Assembly: GCF_008935075.1 (NCBI RefSeq) | Contig: NZ_CP044545.1 | Coordinates: 1,949,501 to 2,013,500 of the forward strand | Source: Pradoshia sp. D12 | GTDB taxonomy: Bacteria; Bacillota; Bacilli; Bacillales; Pradoshiaceae | Direction of reading: 5' to 3' | Length of the DNA: 64,000 nt | Part shown: one piece after another, positions 45,283-53,956 of the stretch | Layout of the letters: each line of letters starts with the position of its first letter | Position numbering within the stretch: position 1 is the first letter of the stretch | The notes under the pieces: generated by a model | Told to the model about the DNA's origin: nothing | Seen by the model: only the letters and a program-made list of their open reading frames with translations | Database searches by the model: none | Made by a program: the position numbers and the translations under genes

Positions 45283-46599
45283 TTATTGATTTTTAATCAA
45301 TTGGTGATAAAGCGGGCTTCCTTTTACCGCTTTCCCCGTTAAACTTAATACAAATTCACTAAACATTGTGTTAGCCCAAGCAAACCAATCTCTTGTAAAT
45401 TCTTCTGGGCAATCGGCGTTAAAGCCCTCATGCATATACGCCGTTCCGCCATCAGTTGTTTTAAAATAGTCTAGTATCATTTGTTTTTCGCCTTCAACCG
45501 TTGTCGTCATTCCTTGAATTGCAAGTGCAATATGCCAGATATAATGATCAGGTGTATGTGGACTTCCGATTCCATTTGCAAATTTCCCTTCATAATAATA
45601 TGGATTATCCCTACTTAATATAAATTGGCGTGTATTCGCATATACTTGATCTTCATATGGCATGTATCCTAAATAAGGAGCAGCCAGCAGGCTTGGAACA
45701 TTCGCATCATCCATTAAATTGACCCTGCCCTCACCATCCGTTTCATATACATACATGTCACCGTTAATTGGGTGAGAGAACTTGGCAAAAGTTTCGATTC
45801 CTTGTTTTATTTCATTGCGAAGATTCAGACATTCTTTGCTTAATATTGGTAGGTTCAATACTTGATTGCTGATTTCAGCTGCATATTCAAGTACTACCAC
45901 TGCAAACATATTAGAGGGCACTAAATACCCGTAAGTACAAGCGTCATCACTTGGACGGAAGGCACTCCATGTCATTCCGGTCGGTACAACATGTCCTCCT
46001 TTTCCATGACGTATTAATGTGTCGGACTGACGAACTTCTGCACGTTCAAACCGGTATGGTGAATGATTTTCATGATCCTGCTCCGTTCTCCATACATGAA
46101 GAATTGTTTTCATAACATCCTGGAACGATTCTTGTAAAAACGCAGTACGTCCTGTAGACTTCCAAAATAGGTAAGCCAGTTGGATTGGATAGCACAAAGA
46201 ATCAATTTCATATTTTCGTTCCCAAATATGTGGGGTCATCGTTGTTATGTCGGTTTGATAACCTTTGCCGTTGGCACTTTCATTAAAAGCATTAGCATAC
46301 GGATCATGAAGTATAAAAGAAAACTGTTGGCGAATTACTCCTTCGATTAAATCCGCTAATTCTTCATCTTCTTCTGCTGCCAGTAAATAGGGCCTTACTT
46401 GTGCAGCTGAATCGCGGAGCCACATTGCCGGAATATCACCGGTAATTACGAAGGTTTTGCCATCTTCCTGTTTTTTTAAAGTCGTTGTAAACGTATTAAC
46501 AAAACATTGCTCAAACATTCTTTGTAATTTTGCGTCTTCCGGAAAAAAGTCATTTACATGTTTGATAAGTCTCTGCATTGATTTAGGAATAGTTATCAT
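45283..46599 (-). CDS. GH125 exo-alpha-1,6-mannosidase
   Basis: 438 residues, cytoplasmic, (alpha/alpha)6 barrel family formerly DUF1237. Signature stretches are TGDIPAMWLRDSAAQVRPYL, WSAFRPSDDACTYGYLVPSNMFAVV, DDANVPSLLAAPYLGY and AYMHEGFNADCPEEFTRDWFAWANTMFSE. GH125 enzymes remove non-reducing alpha-1,6-mannose and complement GH38 enzymes. Start taken as the ATG at 46599 (MITIPKSMQRL); the TTG just before it is in frame. AGGATAGGG is upstream. It begins 11 bases after the first GH38 gene of the operon ends. Confidence 0.94.
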   Translation of the reverse strand: MITIPKSMQRLIKHVNDFFPEDAKLQRMFEQCFVNTFTTTLKKQEDGKTFVITGDIPAMWLRDSAAQVRPYLLAAEEDEELADLIEGVIRQQFSFILHDPYANAFNESANGKGYQTDITTMTPHIWERKYEIDSLCYPIQLAYLFWKSTGRTAFLQESFQDVMKTILHVWRTEQDHENHSPYRFERAEVRQSDTLIRHGKGGHVVPTGMTWSAFRPSDDACTYGYLVPSNMFAVVVLEYAAEISNQVLNLPILSKECLNLRNEIKQGIETFAKFSHPINGDMYVYETDGEGRVNLMDDANVPSLLAAPYLGYMPYEDQVYANTRQFILSRDNPYYYEGKFANGIGSPHTPDHYIWHIALAIQGMTTTVEGEKQMILDYFKTTDGGTAYMHEGFNADCPEEFTRDWFAWANTMFSEFVLSLTGKAVKGSPLYHQLIKNQ

Positions 46600-46610
46600 C
46601 AATTCACACC

Positions 46611-49310
46611 CTATCCTTTTCTTTTAAATCCAAGTGTAATGATTTCTGCATTTCCTGCTTCATATTGATTTTCTGTCAAAGTTGTTGAATCTTCCAAGAT
46701 ATTACTCTTGTAGGATTGATAATCTTTGATAGATGCTTTTAAAATCGCATTCTTTTCACCAGGATTAAACCAGCGAATCATGATATCATCGCGGTCCTCC
46801 GCTACTTTCATAGAGGACCATGCTAGTCCCTTGTCTTCAGATTGTACAAATTGATGTATTGGTGGCCTTGTACCTTTATGTATGGTTGGTTGAACAATAA
46901 CGAGAGGTACTTTAAATTGGTAAGCATCAACAAAAGCTTGTGATTTAATCACATCTTTTTCATGTGACAGTACTTGCCACTCTGCTGTCTGGATTCCTAA
47001 GCATTGTGCTTCAGGTGTCGGAAAATATCCCCAGTCTCCGAGCTCAGCTACCGAACGGAGAACAGTAATTGCAATCGTACCGTCTTCTGGCAGGATTTCA
47101 TATTCTTGAAGACCAAGGGTTGCCACGGTTAAGCCCATTTGCTCATCTGCTATACTGCTAAATCGCTGCTGATGGTGACAAAAGCTAGGATTATCCCATT
47201 CTTTTTCTGGTTTATTGGGACGAGTAACAATTTCAAATATACTATCTGCTTTGTGAGTTTCTGTCTTTAAACCAGTTGGGAAAAGCACACGGAGACGATG
47301 GTCTGTTGCTTGATTATCAATGGTCAGCGTAAAAACCGGACCTTTCATTCCTTTGGCCAGTGTGACAACAGTTCGTAAAGTAATTGTTGTCATTTCATCA
47401 GATCTACCTGCCTCCCGTTCTTTATGCCAAACTAATTGGTTCCTTTCTAAGGCTAACCGTTCATCCGCACATGCTGGGATTGATAACGTATGAATATACT
47501 GGAGTACTGTTTTGAGTTTACTTTGTTCTAACCATGAAAATTCGGCTGCTATCCCCTTTGTATTGATGGAGGCATGCCGCTCTGTTTCCTTAAACATATA
47601 TTCGTTTCCAATATCACCAGTGTCTTCATATATACCAAGGTGATGAAAAACTTCTTCAGTTAGCTTATTCATTAAATCAAAGCTACCATCTTCATGAAAA
47701 TGTAAATGAACATACTCATTTTCCATTTCAAATCTATCATTGTCAGTTTCTCTAGTTTCAGCTTGCTGTGCTGGAACCTTTTCTGGTACAAGGTAGAACG
47801 TTTTATAGCCAAATGAAGGAATTCCTTCGGCGAAGAATGATAGTTTAGCCCGTTTAGCAAAAAACGGCTGTCGAAATTGATCGTCTGGTAAATCATATCC
47901 GAACTCAATAACAGGTTCTTCAAGGTAATAATCTATTGCCTTTCCTTGATTATCTACGAGTTTATAACAAGGTAATTCTCTTTCCTTTAGATAATTTGGT
48001 ATTTCTTTAAAATCCATTTGAGAAAAAAATATTTTATCCAGATCGATTTCTTTTATTACGACTTCATTTTTCTCCCAGCCGGTTGTATTAATTACAAGGA
48101 GCGGGATCCCGCCATCCGGTGTTTCAGATGTATCAATTCTTTCAGCAAGCTCAGCAGCAAGTTCCTTAACAAATACATCTCCCATCTGCGAAACTGTTTC
48201 AAAACGTGTGACCATTTCACGATGGACTTCATCTACACTGCAGCCACAAATGCTATCATGTGGGTGATTCTTCATCAGTGTTTTCCACATAAAACGGATA
48301 TATTCACTCGGGTAATCCCCTCCGGCCAAAAGGTTAATAGCCGCAAGTGGTTCCACGACTTTTTCCAGCAATATTTGACACCTCGTATTCCATTGCTTTA
48401 AATAAATACGGCTTGATGCCGTGTTGACAAGGGTAGACCAGCCATCTGTTCGCTGGTTGCGAAGCTCACCTTCAATGATTTGCAGGTTATTGGGAAGTGA
48501 TACTTTTAATGCTTGTATATATTCATCAAAACTGGAGTGTTTAAATGTATAATCCGGATATAGAGCACCGGCTGTTTTAATTGCTTGCGGTATTGTTTTT
48601 TGCAGTGGCTGATGGTCACAGCCGTTCATGAATAATAATTGATTAGTCGAGGCATATTTCTCTGCATCCTGGATTTTTTTATCCCAAAATACCTTTGCTT
48701 CTTCCAAATCAATTGGTATTTCATTCCCATTCGAATACCAATTCGCAAAAAGAATACCTAAAACACTAGAACCGTCTGGCGATTTCCAAACAATCTCGGA
48801 AAAAGGAGATTCAAAGTTTGGTGTATCCGATACTGTATTATTAAAGCCAGTAGGCTTAACACCTCGCCCAAATGCTGCTGTATCAATGCCCGCCTGTTTC
48901 AGAATTTGAGGTGCCTGTCCATAAATCCCGAATGTATCCGGAAAATAGCCAATCTTTGAAGCATGGCCATAGACCTTCGTATCATACAAACCAATCTGCA
49001 AGTTCCTGATATTAGCTTCAGAACTGGTTAAGAAAGCATCCTGCAACACATACCAAGGACCAATATAAAGTTTTTTATCTTCAATCAATTGTTTTACGAT
49101 TTCAAAATTTTCAGGGTGGACTGCAAAATAGTCCTCTAAAAGGATTGTCTGGCCGTCAAGATGAAACGATTTAAATGTATTACCATCCTTCTTAAATTGC
49201 TCAATGATACTATTCATGAGTTTGATAAAGTAAAAACGATGTTTTTCAAAAGGTAAATACCACTCTCTGTCCCAGTGAGAATGAGAAATTATATGGGCAG
49301 TCTTATTCAT
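46611..49310 (-). CDS. GH38 alpha-mannosidase (paralogue 3, MngB-like short form)
   Basis: 899 residues, the shorter class that starts directly with the catalytic domain: MNKTAHIISHSHWDREWYLPFEKHRF (zinc-binding His/Asp). The nucleophile Asp is in GYFPDTFGIYGQAPQILKQAG; MKNHPHDSICGCSVDEVHREM holds another conserved His-Asp site. This class includes MngB and the Streptococcus alpha-1,3-mannosidase. It differs clearly from paralogues 1 and 2, so the three probably cut different linkages. ATG with AAAGGAGGAAAAG upstream. First gene of the operon GH38-GH125-YesL-GH20-GH38. Confidence 0.95.
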   Translation of the reverse strand: MNKTAHIISHSHWDREWYLPFEKHRFYFIKLMNSIIEQFKKDGNTFKSFHLDGQTILLEDYFAVHPENFEIVKQLIEDKKLYIGPWYVLQDAFLTSSEANIRNLQIGLYDTKVYGHASKIGYFPDTFGIYGQAPQILKQAGIDTAAFGRGVKPTGFNNTVSDTPNFESPFSEIVWKSPDGSSVLGILFANWYSNGNEIPIDLEEAKVFWDKKIQDAEKYASTNQLLFMNGCDHQPLQKTIPQAIKTAGALYPDYTFKHSSFDEYIQALKVSLPNNLQIIEGELRNQRTDGWSTLVNTASSRIYLKQWNTRCQILLEKVVEPLAAINLLAGGDYPSEYIRFMWKTLMKNHPHDSICGCSVDEVHREMVTRFETVSQMGDVFVKELAAELAERIDTSETPDGGIPLLVINTTGWEKNEVVIKEIDLDKIFFSQMDFKEIPNYLKERELPCYKLVDNQGKAIDYYLEEPVIEFGYDLPDDQFRQPFFAKRAKLSFFAEGIPSFGYKTFYLVPEKVPAQQAETRETDNDRFEMENEYVHLHFHEDGSFDLMNKLTEEVFHHLGIYEDTGDIGNEYMFKETERHASINTKGIAAEFSWLEQSKLKTVLQYIHTLSIPACADERLALERNQLVWHKEREAGRSDEMTTITLRTVVTLAKGMKGPVFTLTIDNQATDHRLRVLFPTGLKTETHKADSIFEIVTRPNKPEKEWDNPSFCHHQQRFSSIADEQMGLTVATLGLQEYEILPEDGTIAITVLRSVAELGDWGYFPTPEAQCLGIQTAEWQVLSHEKDVIKSQAFVDAYQFKVPLVIVQPTIHKGTRPPIHQFVQSEDKGLAWSSMKVAEDRDDIMIRWFNPGEKNAILKASIKDYQSYKSNILEDSTTLTENQYEAGNAEIITLGFKRKG

Positions 49311-49346
49311 AAAGACTTTTCCTCCTTTGGTGATTTACACTCAACA

Positions 49347-49360
49347 AGAAAGCGCTGTCA
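49347..49360 (-). promoter_or_regulatory. Cre-like site in the leader of the mannosidase operon
   Basis: The minus strand reads TGACAGCGCTTTCT, one mismatch (last base) from the cre consensus, 37 bases before the GH38 start. Implies carbon catabolite repression by CcpA. Confidence 0.6.
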
Positions 49361-49783
49361 TTTTTTTGTAAATAGATTCCTTCAATATCTACAATAAAAA
49401 AACCAAGTTCTTCTAGCAATAGAATAGAGGAAAGTCATAAAGTTATTACAGTAGATATTAAATTAGTCCAGTGAATTTGTTATGTAGTTTAACTTTATCT
49501 TTTAGATACAATTTCTTTGGATTATTAAAATGCATTATTCATACCTTCCTGTATAAAGAAAATTACAATTATGAAAATGATGGAAATCACCCAAAATGCA
49601 AAGGCCTAATCTTCTATAATGAATGGTACAGAGAATATTTATACGATGGTTATCTTAACTGCTGTATACGCTCCTTCCTCTACTTGTCCTTCTGTATCAT
49701 CACATCTACAATGTGCTTATACGAACAAAAATTTATTCTAATATCCTATATATAATAGAGCTGGAAAAGATGCTATATATATA
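49361..49783. other. Intergenic region with no supported gene
   Basis: AT-rich. It must hold the promoter of the mannosidase operon on its left side. A 94-codon open frame on the plus strand (49471-49755) is Cys/Tyr/Phe-rich, lacks a ribosome binding site and shows no family pattern. Confidence 0.4.
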
Positions 49784-49825
49784 AAAGCATCAGTCTACCC
49801 ATCTCCTAGGGTAGACTGATGCTTT
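49784..49825 (-). terminator. Terminator of htpG
   Basis: Perfect 17-bp stem AAAGCATCAGTCTACCC (49784-49800) with its complement at 49809-49825, 8-base loop, directly after the htpG stop. Confidence 0.92.
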
Positions 49826-49835
49826 AAGGTTATGA

Positions 49836-51716
49836 TTAAACCATTACTTTACAAATATTATTTGTAAACTCAACTGGGTCATTGATTGGCAGTCCTTCTA
49901 TTAATAAGGCCTGGTTATACAATAGCTCAGTATATAAATCCAGCTTGGATTTATCCTGTTCATAAGCTGCTTTTAAAGATTGGAAGACTTCATGATTTGT
50001 GTTGATTTCCAATACTTTATCTGCCTTCACATTTTGATTATCAGGCATAGCATTCAAGATTTTTTCCATTTCAATCGTGATTTCTCCATCAGCGGATAAA
50101 CAAACAGGGTGTGTTTTTAAACGTTTGGAAGCCCGGACATCCTTCACTTTGTTTGTAAGTAATTCCTTCATATAATTGAATATCTCAGTATTTTCTTCTT
50201 CTTGTTCATCTGTTTGCTTGTCTGAAGAATTGCGATCAATACCAAGATCTCCGCTGGAGACAGATTTAAATTCTTTCTCTTTATAGTTCATGATCATTTT
50301 AACGGCGAACTCATCAATATCTTCAGTGAAGTACAGGATTTCATACCCTTCATCTAGAACAAGCTCTGTTTGAGGAAGCTTTTCTATTCTTTCATAGGAA
50401 TCACCGGTTGCATAATAAATGTATTTTTGATCCTCTGGCATTCTCGACACATACTCATCAAGAGTCACCAATTTCTTCTCTTTGGAAGAGTAGAACATTA
50501 GCAGATCCTGTAAAGCTTCTTTATTTGCTCCAAAATCACTATACACGCCAAATTTAATTTGACGGCCGAAGGATTTGTAGAATGAATCGTATTTCTCACG
50601 GTTATTTTTTAATAATGATTGAAGCTCACTCTTAATTTTTTTCGAAATATTTTTTGCAATAAGCTTTAATTGTCGGTCATGCTGCAGCATTTCCCTTGAA
50701 ATATTCAGTGATAGATCCTCTGAATCGACCATCCCTTTCACAAAGCTGAAATGGTCAGGAAGTAAATCAGCACATTTCTCCATGATCAGAACACCGTTTG
50801 AATACAGCTCCAGCCCTTTTTCAAACTCCTTGGAGTAATAATCGAAAGGAATATTCTCAGGGATGTAAAGAATTGCATTATAACGGATTGTTCCGTCTAC
50901 ATTGATATGCAAGTGTTTAAGCGGCTTATCAAAGCCGTAATGCTTTTCATGATAGAAGCTTTCATAATCTTCATCCGTTAATTCACTTTTATTCTTTTTC
51001 CAAATCGGAACCATACTATTGATGGTTTGTTCCTCAATAATATTTTCATATTCATCTTCGCTGCCCTCAATTAGGTGCTTCTCTACGGTATCCATTTTGA
51101 TTGGATAGCGAATGAAATCGGAATATTTCTTGATAATGGATTTTAATTTATATTCATCTAAATATTGATCGAAATCTTCTTCCTCTGAATTTTCTTTAAT
51201 CGTAAGAATGATTTCAGTACCGATTGTTTCCTTTTCGCATGGAACAATCGTATATCCTTCCGTACCTTCTGATTCCCATTTATACGCGGTATCAGAATCA
51301 AGCGCTTTACTGATTACTGTCACTTTATCAGCTACCATAAACGCTGCATAAAAACCAACGCCGAATTGTCCGATAATATCATGGCCATCTTTTGATTCAT
51401 TTTCACTTTTAAAAGCTAAAGATCCACTTCTAGCTATCGTACCAAGGTTATTTTCAAGTTCTTCTTTGGTCATCCCAATACCAGTATCCAAGATGGATAA
51501 GGTTCTATTTTCTTTGTCTGCACTTACTTTTATGTAATAACTTTCTTTATTAAATGTTAAGGACTCATCTGTTAATGCCTTGTAGTAAAGTTTATCAATC
51601 GCATCACTGGCATTTGAAATAAGTTCACGCAAAAACACCTCGCGCTGAGAATAAATTGAGTTAATCATCATTTCCAATAATCGTTTGGATTCTGCTTTAA
51701 ATTGCTGTTTTTCCAT
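49836..51716 (-). CDS. htpG: Chaperone HtpG (Hsp90)
   Basis: ATP-dependent cytosolic chaperone. 626 residues. The N-terminal GHKL ATPase domain has [42 protein letters not shown] and [15 protein letters not shown]. The middle domain has VRGMVD-like [19 protein letters not shown]. The C-terminal dimerisation domain ends the chain. The ATG at 51716 ([16 protein letters not shown]) has GGAGGGGAAAAG upstream and matches the known Bacillus N-terminus; the frame runs 19 codons further. Expression is probably under HrcA because a CIRCE element lies in the leader. Confidence 0.97.
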   Translation of the reverse strand: MEKQQFKAESKRLLEMMINSIYSQREVFLRELISNASDAIDKLYYKALTDESLTFNKESYYIKVSADKENRTLSILDTGIGMTKEELENNLGTIARSGSLAFKSENESKDGHDIIGQFGVGFYAAFMVADKVTVISKALDSDTAYKWESEGTEGYTIVPCEKETIGTEIILTIKENSEEEDFDQYLDEYKLKSIIKKYSDFIRYPIKMDTVEKHLIEGSEDEYENIIEEQTINSMVPIWKKNKSELTDEDYESFYHEKHYGFDKPLKHLHINVDGTIRYNAILYIPENIPFDYYSKEFEKGLELYSNGVLIMEKCADLLPDHFSFVKGMVDSEDLSLNISREMLQHDRQLKLIAKNISKKIKSELQSLLKNNREKYDSFYKSFGRQIKFGVYSDFGANKEALQDLLMFYSSKEKKLVTLDEYVSRMPEDQKYIYYATGDSYERIEKLPQTELVLDEGYEILYFTEDIDEFAVKMIMNYKEKEFKSVSSGDLGIDRNSSDKQTDEQEEENTEIFNYMKELLTNKVKDVRASKRLKTHPVCLSADGEITIEMEKILNAMPDNQNVKADKVLEINTNHEVFQSLKAAYEQDKSKLDLYTELLYNQALLIEGLPINDPVEFTNNICKVMV

Positions 51717-51766
51717 TTTCGTCTTTTCCCCTCCATCGTGTTCTGTAAAGAAAGAATATCCGGCAA

Positions 51767-51793
51767 TTAGCACTCATGAATATCGAGTGCTAA
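51767..51793 (-). promoter_or_regulatory. CIRCE element (HrcA operator) upstream of htpG
   Basis: TTAGCACTC (51767-51775), 9-base spacer, GAGTGCTAA (51785-51793): an exact match to the CIRCE consensus. It lies 50 bases before the htpG start, downstream of the promoter. Confidence 0.95.
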
Positions 51794-51809
51794 TTGCTAT
51801 CTATTTTTA

Positions 51810-51837
51810 ATTATTCACAATTTTAATATGGTGTCAA
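51810..51837 (-). promoter_or_regulatory. Sigma-A promoter of htpG
   Basis: On the minus strand a perfect TTGACA (51837-51832), 16-base spacer and AATAAT (51815-51810), just upstream of CIRCE as in groE/dnaK promoters. Confidence 0.65.
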
Positions 51838-51971
51838 TATTTGTAGGATAACTTGTTCGTGTAAAAGTAAAGTGAAGTGATTCACTGATAAGATCAACAA
51901 CCTTTTAGAAATGCATATTTTATGTGGTTTTAGCAGATAGTAGGAGTGTATTTTTATTGAGGAGTGATAAT

Positions 51972-52154
51972 ATGCCAAACTTAAATGAATTAGAACTTCA
52001 GAACCTGCGTCATATGATCGGCTCGCATGGCACCCTAGCCACTAAGCTTGATTATTATGCACAGCAATGTACAGACCCAGAAATCATACAACAGCTACAA
52101 AAAGATGCTCAAGACGCAAGAAATCATAAAGAAGACCTAATGAAATTTTTATAA
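51972..52154 (+). CDS. Spore coat-associated protein, CotF-like small protein
   Basis: 60 residues from the ATG at 51972 (MPNLNELELQNLRHMIGSHGT), preceded by GAGGAGTGAT. The sequence, with LATKLDYYAQQCTDPEIIQQLQKDAQDARNHKEDLMKFL, is a two-helix hairpin of the ferritin-like/CotF type found as small spore proteins (YraG-like) in Bacilli. It lies 14 bases before a second CotF-like gene. The frame extends 16 codons upstream without a ribosome binding site. Expression in the mother cell is expected from the family, not shown here. Confidence 0.8.
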   Translation: MPNLNELELQNLRHMIGSHGTLATKLDYYAQQCTDPEIIQQLQKDAQDARNHKEDLMKFL

Positions 52155-52168
52155 AAGGAGGATTTGTC

Positions 52169-52417
52169 ATGCAGGAAAAAGAAATGATTAATGATTATTT
52201 ATCAGGATTAAACAGTAGTCTTACAGGTTATGCGTCTATTATTGCACAGACAGAAAATCAGGAATTAAGACAAAAGGTTCAAGATATGAGAAATCAAGAT
52301 GAACAAAGACAATATCAAGTCTATTTACTGGCTAAGCAAAGAGGCTATTATAAACCAGCACAGCCTGCAACCGAAGATGAAATCATGACCGTCAAGAATG
52401 AATTATCGCAGGGATAA
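52169..52417 (+). CDS. CotF-like spore coat protein
   Basis: 82 residues: QEKEMINDYLSGLNSSLTGYASIIAQTENQELRQKVQDMRNQDEQRQYQVYLLAKQRGYYKPAQPATEDE. The helix pair and the YxLAxxRGYYKPAxPA ending are typical of the CotF/YraF group of spore coat proteins. ATG with AAAGGAGGA upstream; co-transcribed with the preceding small coat gene. Confidence 0.85.
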   Translation: MQEKEMINDYLSGLNSSLTGYASIIAQTENQELRQKVQDMRNQDEQRQYQVYLLAKQRGYYKPAQPATEDEIMTVKNELSQG

Positions 52418-52444
52418 CAGACAGGTCTTTATTTAACCCTCTTC

Positions 52445-52486
52445 TTGACAGGGTGGGGGTCGCTGGTTCGAACCCAGTCGGGATCA
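52445..52486 (+). tRNA. 3' fragment of a tRNA-Val(GAC) gene (truncated; likely attachment-site remnant)
   Basis: From the anticodon loop (TTGACAG) through GGTGGGGGTC, the T-arm CTGGTTCGAACCCAG and acceptor strand CGGGATCA the sequence matches a tRNA-Val(GAC) gene. The acceptor 5' strand, D-arm and left anticodon stem are absent, replaced by unrelated sequence. It cannot give a functional tRNA. A break at the anticodon loop is typical of integration of a mobile element at a tRNA gene. Confidence 0.85.
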
Positions 52487-52497
52487 CACTTTACAAG

Positions 52498-52540
52498 AAG
52501 GCTTAAACCTAATGGTATCAAGGGTTTGAGCCTTTTTTCT
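52498..52540 (+). terminator. Terminator-like hairpin after the tRNA fragment
   Basis: AAGGCTTAAACC and GGTTTGAGCCTT pair with one wobble, followed by TTTT. It probably came with the tRNA 3' end. Confidence 0.75.
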
Positions 52541-52544
52541 ATTT

Positions 52545-52745
52545 TTAGTAAAATTAATATTCCATAAACCGATTCGCCTCCTAATAAGAATCTTTGCATG
52601 AATATGCCTAAGATTATGAAGTGGCATGGAACCTTCGCCTTTTTAATTAAGCGCTTCACGTTTTGTTTTAAAACCACTTCGATAAATCTGTTTCCTCTTG
52701 CCAGTAAGTGTGTCAGCACCGGCATCTATCCAAACGACCATACTT
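52545..52745 (-). pseudogene. Decayed tyrosine recombinase (integrase): N- and C-terminal pieces only
   Basis: Minus-strand frames give two recognisable pieces. The first (about 52742-52643) reads VVWIDAGADTLTGKRKQIYR followed by SGFKTKREALN, then stop; this is the Arm-binding N-terminal domain of phage/ICE integrases. The second (from 52627) reads MPLHNLRHIHAKILIRRR, the conserved LRHxHA block near the catalytic C-terminus. Roughly 250 residues between them are deleted. It lies next to the tRNA-Val fragment, as an integrase should relative to its attachment site. Confidence 0.75.
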
Positions 52746-52772
52746 TACCAACTTTTTAACTGTCAATAAAAA

Positions 52773-52797
52773 AACCTCCATTTTTGTTGATGGAGGT
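52773..52797 (-). terminator. Hairpin with T-run on the minus strand
   Basis: ACCTCCA and TGGAGGT stem; on the minus strand TTTTTTT follows. No intact gene precedes it on that strand, so it may be left over from a lost gene. Confidence 0.65.
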
Positions 52798-53156
52798 AGG
52801 GTTGATATTAGTATGGATTTATGAAATAGAAGCATAGTTTGTACTGTGAAAGTTATTTTTCTCTATAGCTTCATATGCAGGATTGAGGGTTGTCCATTCC
52901 CTTCCTAACCGCTTCCATATATTCCTCCGCCTAAATATTATTGTATCGGCGTATGGACTGTACTGTCCAAGTTCAAACTAAATCGATATCTTCTAATTGA
53001 TCCAACTTCACTATCACTACCGTCTAAACCGCATGATTACATTTTTGACTTCAACCTACTAGTCCAAATTTATGTTAATTTTTTATTTAGTGCTTTTGCA
53101 TTTAAAACACACTCGATTATTTAAGTTTAATCATTCACTAAATTTGGTTGGTTTTA
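52798..53156. other. Gene-free stretch, possibly decayed coding sequence
   Basis: Minus-strand frames give short protein-like stretches (NIWKRLGREWTTLNPAYEAIE near 52925-52815; KLDQLEDIDL near 53005) broken by stops, and end just before the T-run hairpin at 52773. I recognise no family. It adjoins the integrase relic. Confidence 0.35.
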
Positions 53157-53645
53157 TTAAAGTTCAACTATCGTGTACTCATACCCGATTGTAGTTATAA
53201 ATTTATACATATCTTCTGTAGACATAAATAGAGTTTTAGTGTTGTCATTAGGGTGGAACGTTATTAATCTTTCTGAGAGCATCTCTTTATCTAAATAGAC
53301 TTTTATGTCGTGTTCATCATTGTTTAGCAATCCAAAAATAGAAACAAAACCAGGAGATAACCCCATTTTTTCCATTAACCGTTCGGAAGAACCAAAGCTT
53401 ATCCGTTTTTCATTGAGAATAGTAGCAAGATGATCCATATCAAGACGCTTTGCTCCATCCATTATAACTAAATAAAACGCATTCTTTTTTTTGTTGGTAA
53501 GAAAGAGCGTTTTAGTGCGCAACCCTTCTTTCCCATCAATATATTTGTCTGCTTCAGCTGTTGTCCAAGCAGGAGGGTGTTCAACTACTTCAAATGGAAT
53601 ATTCATTTTAGTTAAGGTATTATATACAATTTGATATTGTTCCAT
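53157..53645 (-). CDS. YbaK/PrdX-type aminoacyl-tRNA deacylase
   Basis: 162 residues. Trans-editing enzyme of the YbaK/ProX fold that hydrolyses mischarged tRNA(Pro) (Ala or Cys). The conserved pattern is present: VEHPPAWTTAEADKYI, GLRTKTLFLTNKKKNAFYLVIMDGAKRLDMDHLA, SFGSSERLMEKMGLSPGFVSIFGLLNN, and ITFHPNDNTKTLFMSTEDMYKFI. This is the PrdX/ProXp-ala subgroup, cytoplasmic. The ATG follows AGGCCTATCCTTT, with a weak ribosome binding site. No operon partner. Confidence 0.88.
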   Translation of the reverse strand: MEQYQIVYNTLTKMNIPFEVVEHPPAWTTAEADKYIDGKEGLRTKTLFLTNKKKNAFYLVIMDGAKRLDMDHLATILNEKRISFGSSERLMEKMGLSPGFVSIFGLLNNDEHDIKVYLDKEMLSERLITFHPNDNTKTLFMSTEDMYKFITTIGYEYTIVEL

Positions 53646-53809
53646 AAAGGATAGGCCTCCATCATTACAGTTCTGAATATTGTTATTATATTAAAATATT
53701 TTATCATAAAAATCCCGAAGTATTTGCCTTCGATAAATCAATCTTGAAAAATCTTATTAATCATTTTAAATAATGATCACTAAGCTAACCAATAGACCAT
53801 AACAAAAGA

Positions 53810-53879
53810 AACTGCGATCTGATGTGAACCCAAGAAGTTAGATTGGACTCTAACTGGGGTTTCAGTACAGATCGCAGTT
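53810..53879. terminator. Long bulged hairpin between genes
   Basis: AACTGCGATCTG (53810-53821) pairs exactly with CAGATCGCAGTT (53868-53879). An inner AGTTAGA/TCTAACT stem (53836-53842, 53849-53855) extends it. A/T runs on both flanks. Likely terminator of the membrane-protein gene on the right. Confidence 0.65.
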
Positions 53880-53956
53880 CCTTTAATTTTATCAAAGCTA
53901 CACTACTAGTAAATAATTAGAATCTATAACCATTAAGTTTGCTTCGCTTATTTTAG

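Noticed and set aside
49471-49755. 94-codon plus-strand open frame upstream of htpG terminator
   Set aside because: No ribosome binding site, odd Cys/Tyr/Phe-rich composition and no family pattern; likely chance.
52429-52725. 98-codon minus-strand open frame across the tRNA fragment
   Set aside because: It reads antisense through the tRNA-Val fragment and a terminator. The real signal is the integrase relic in another frame.
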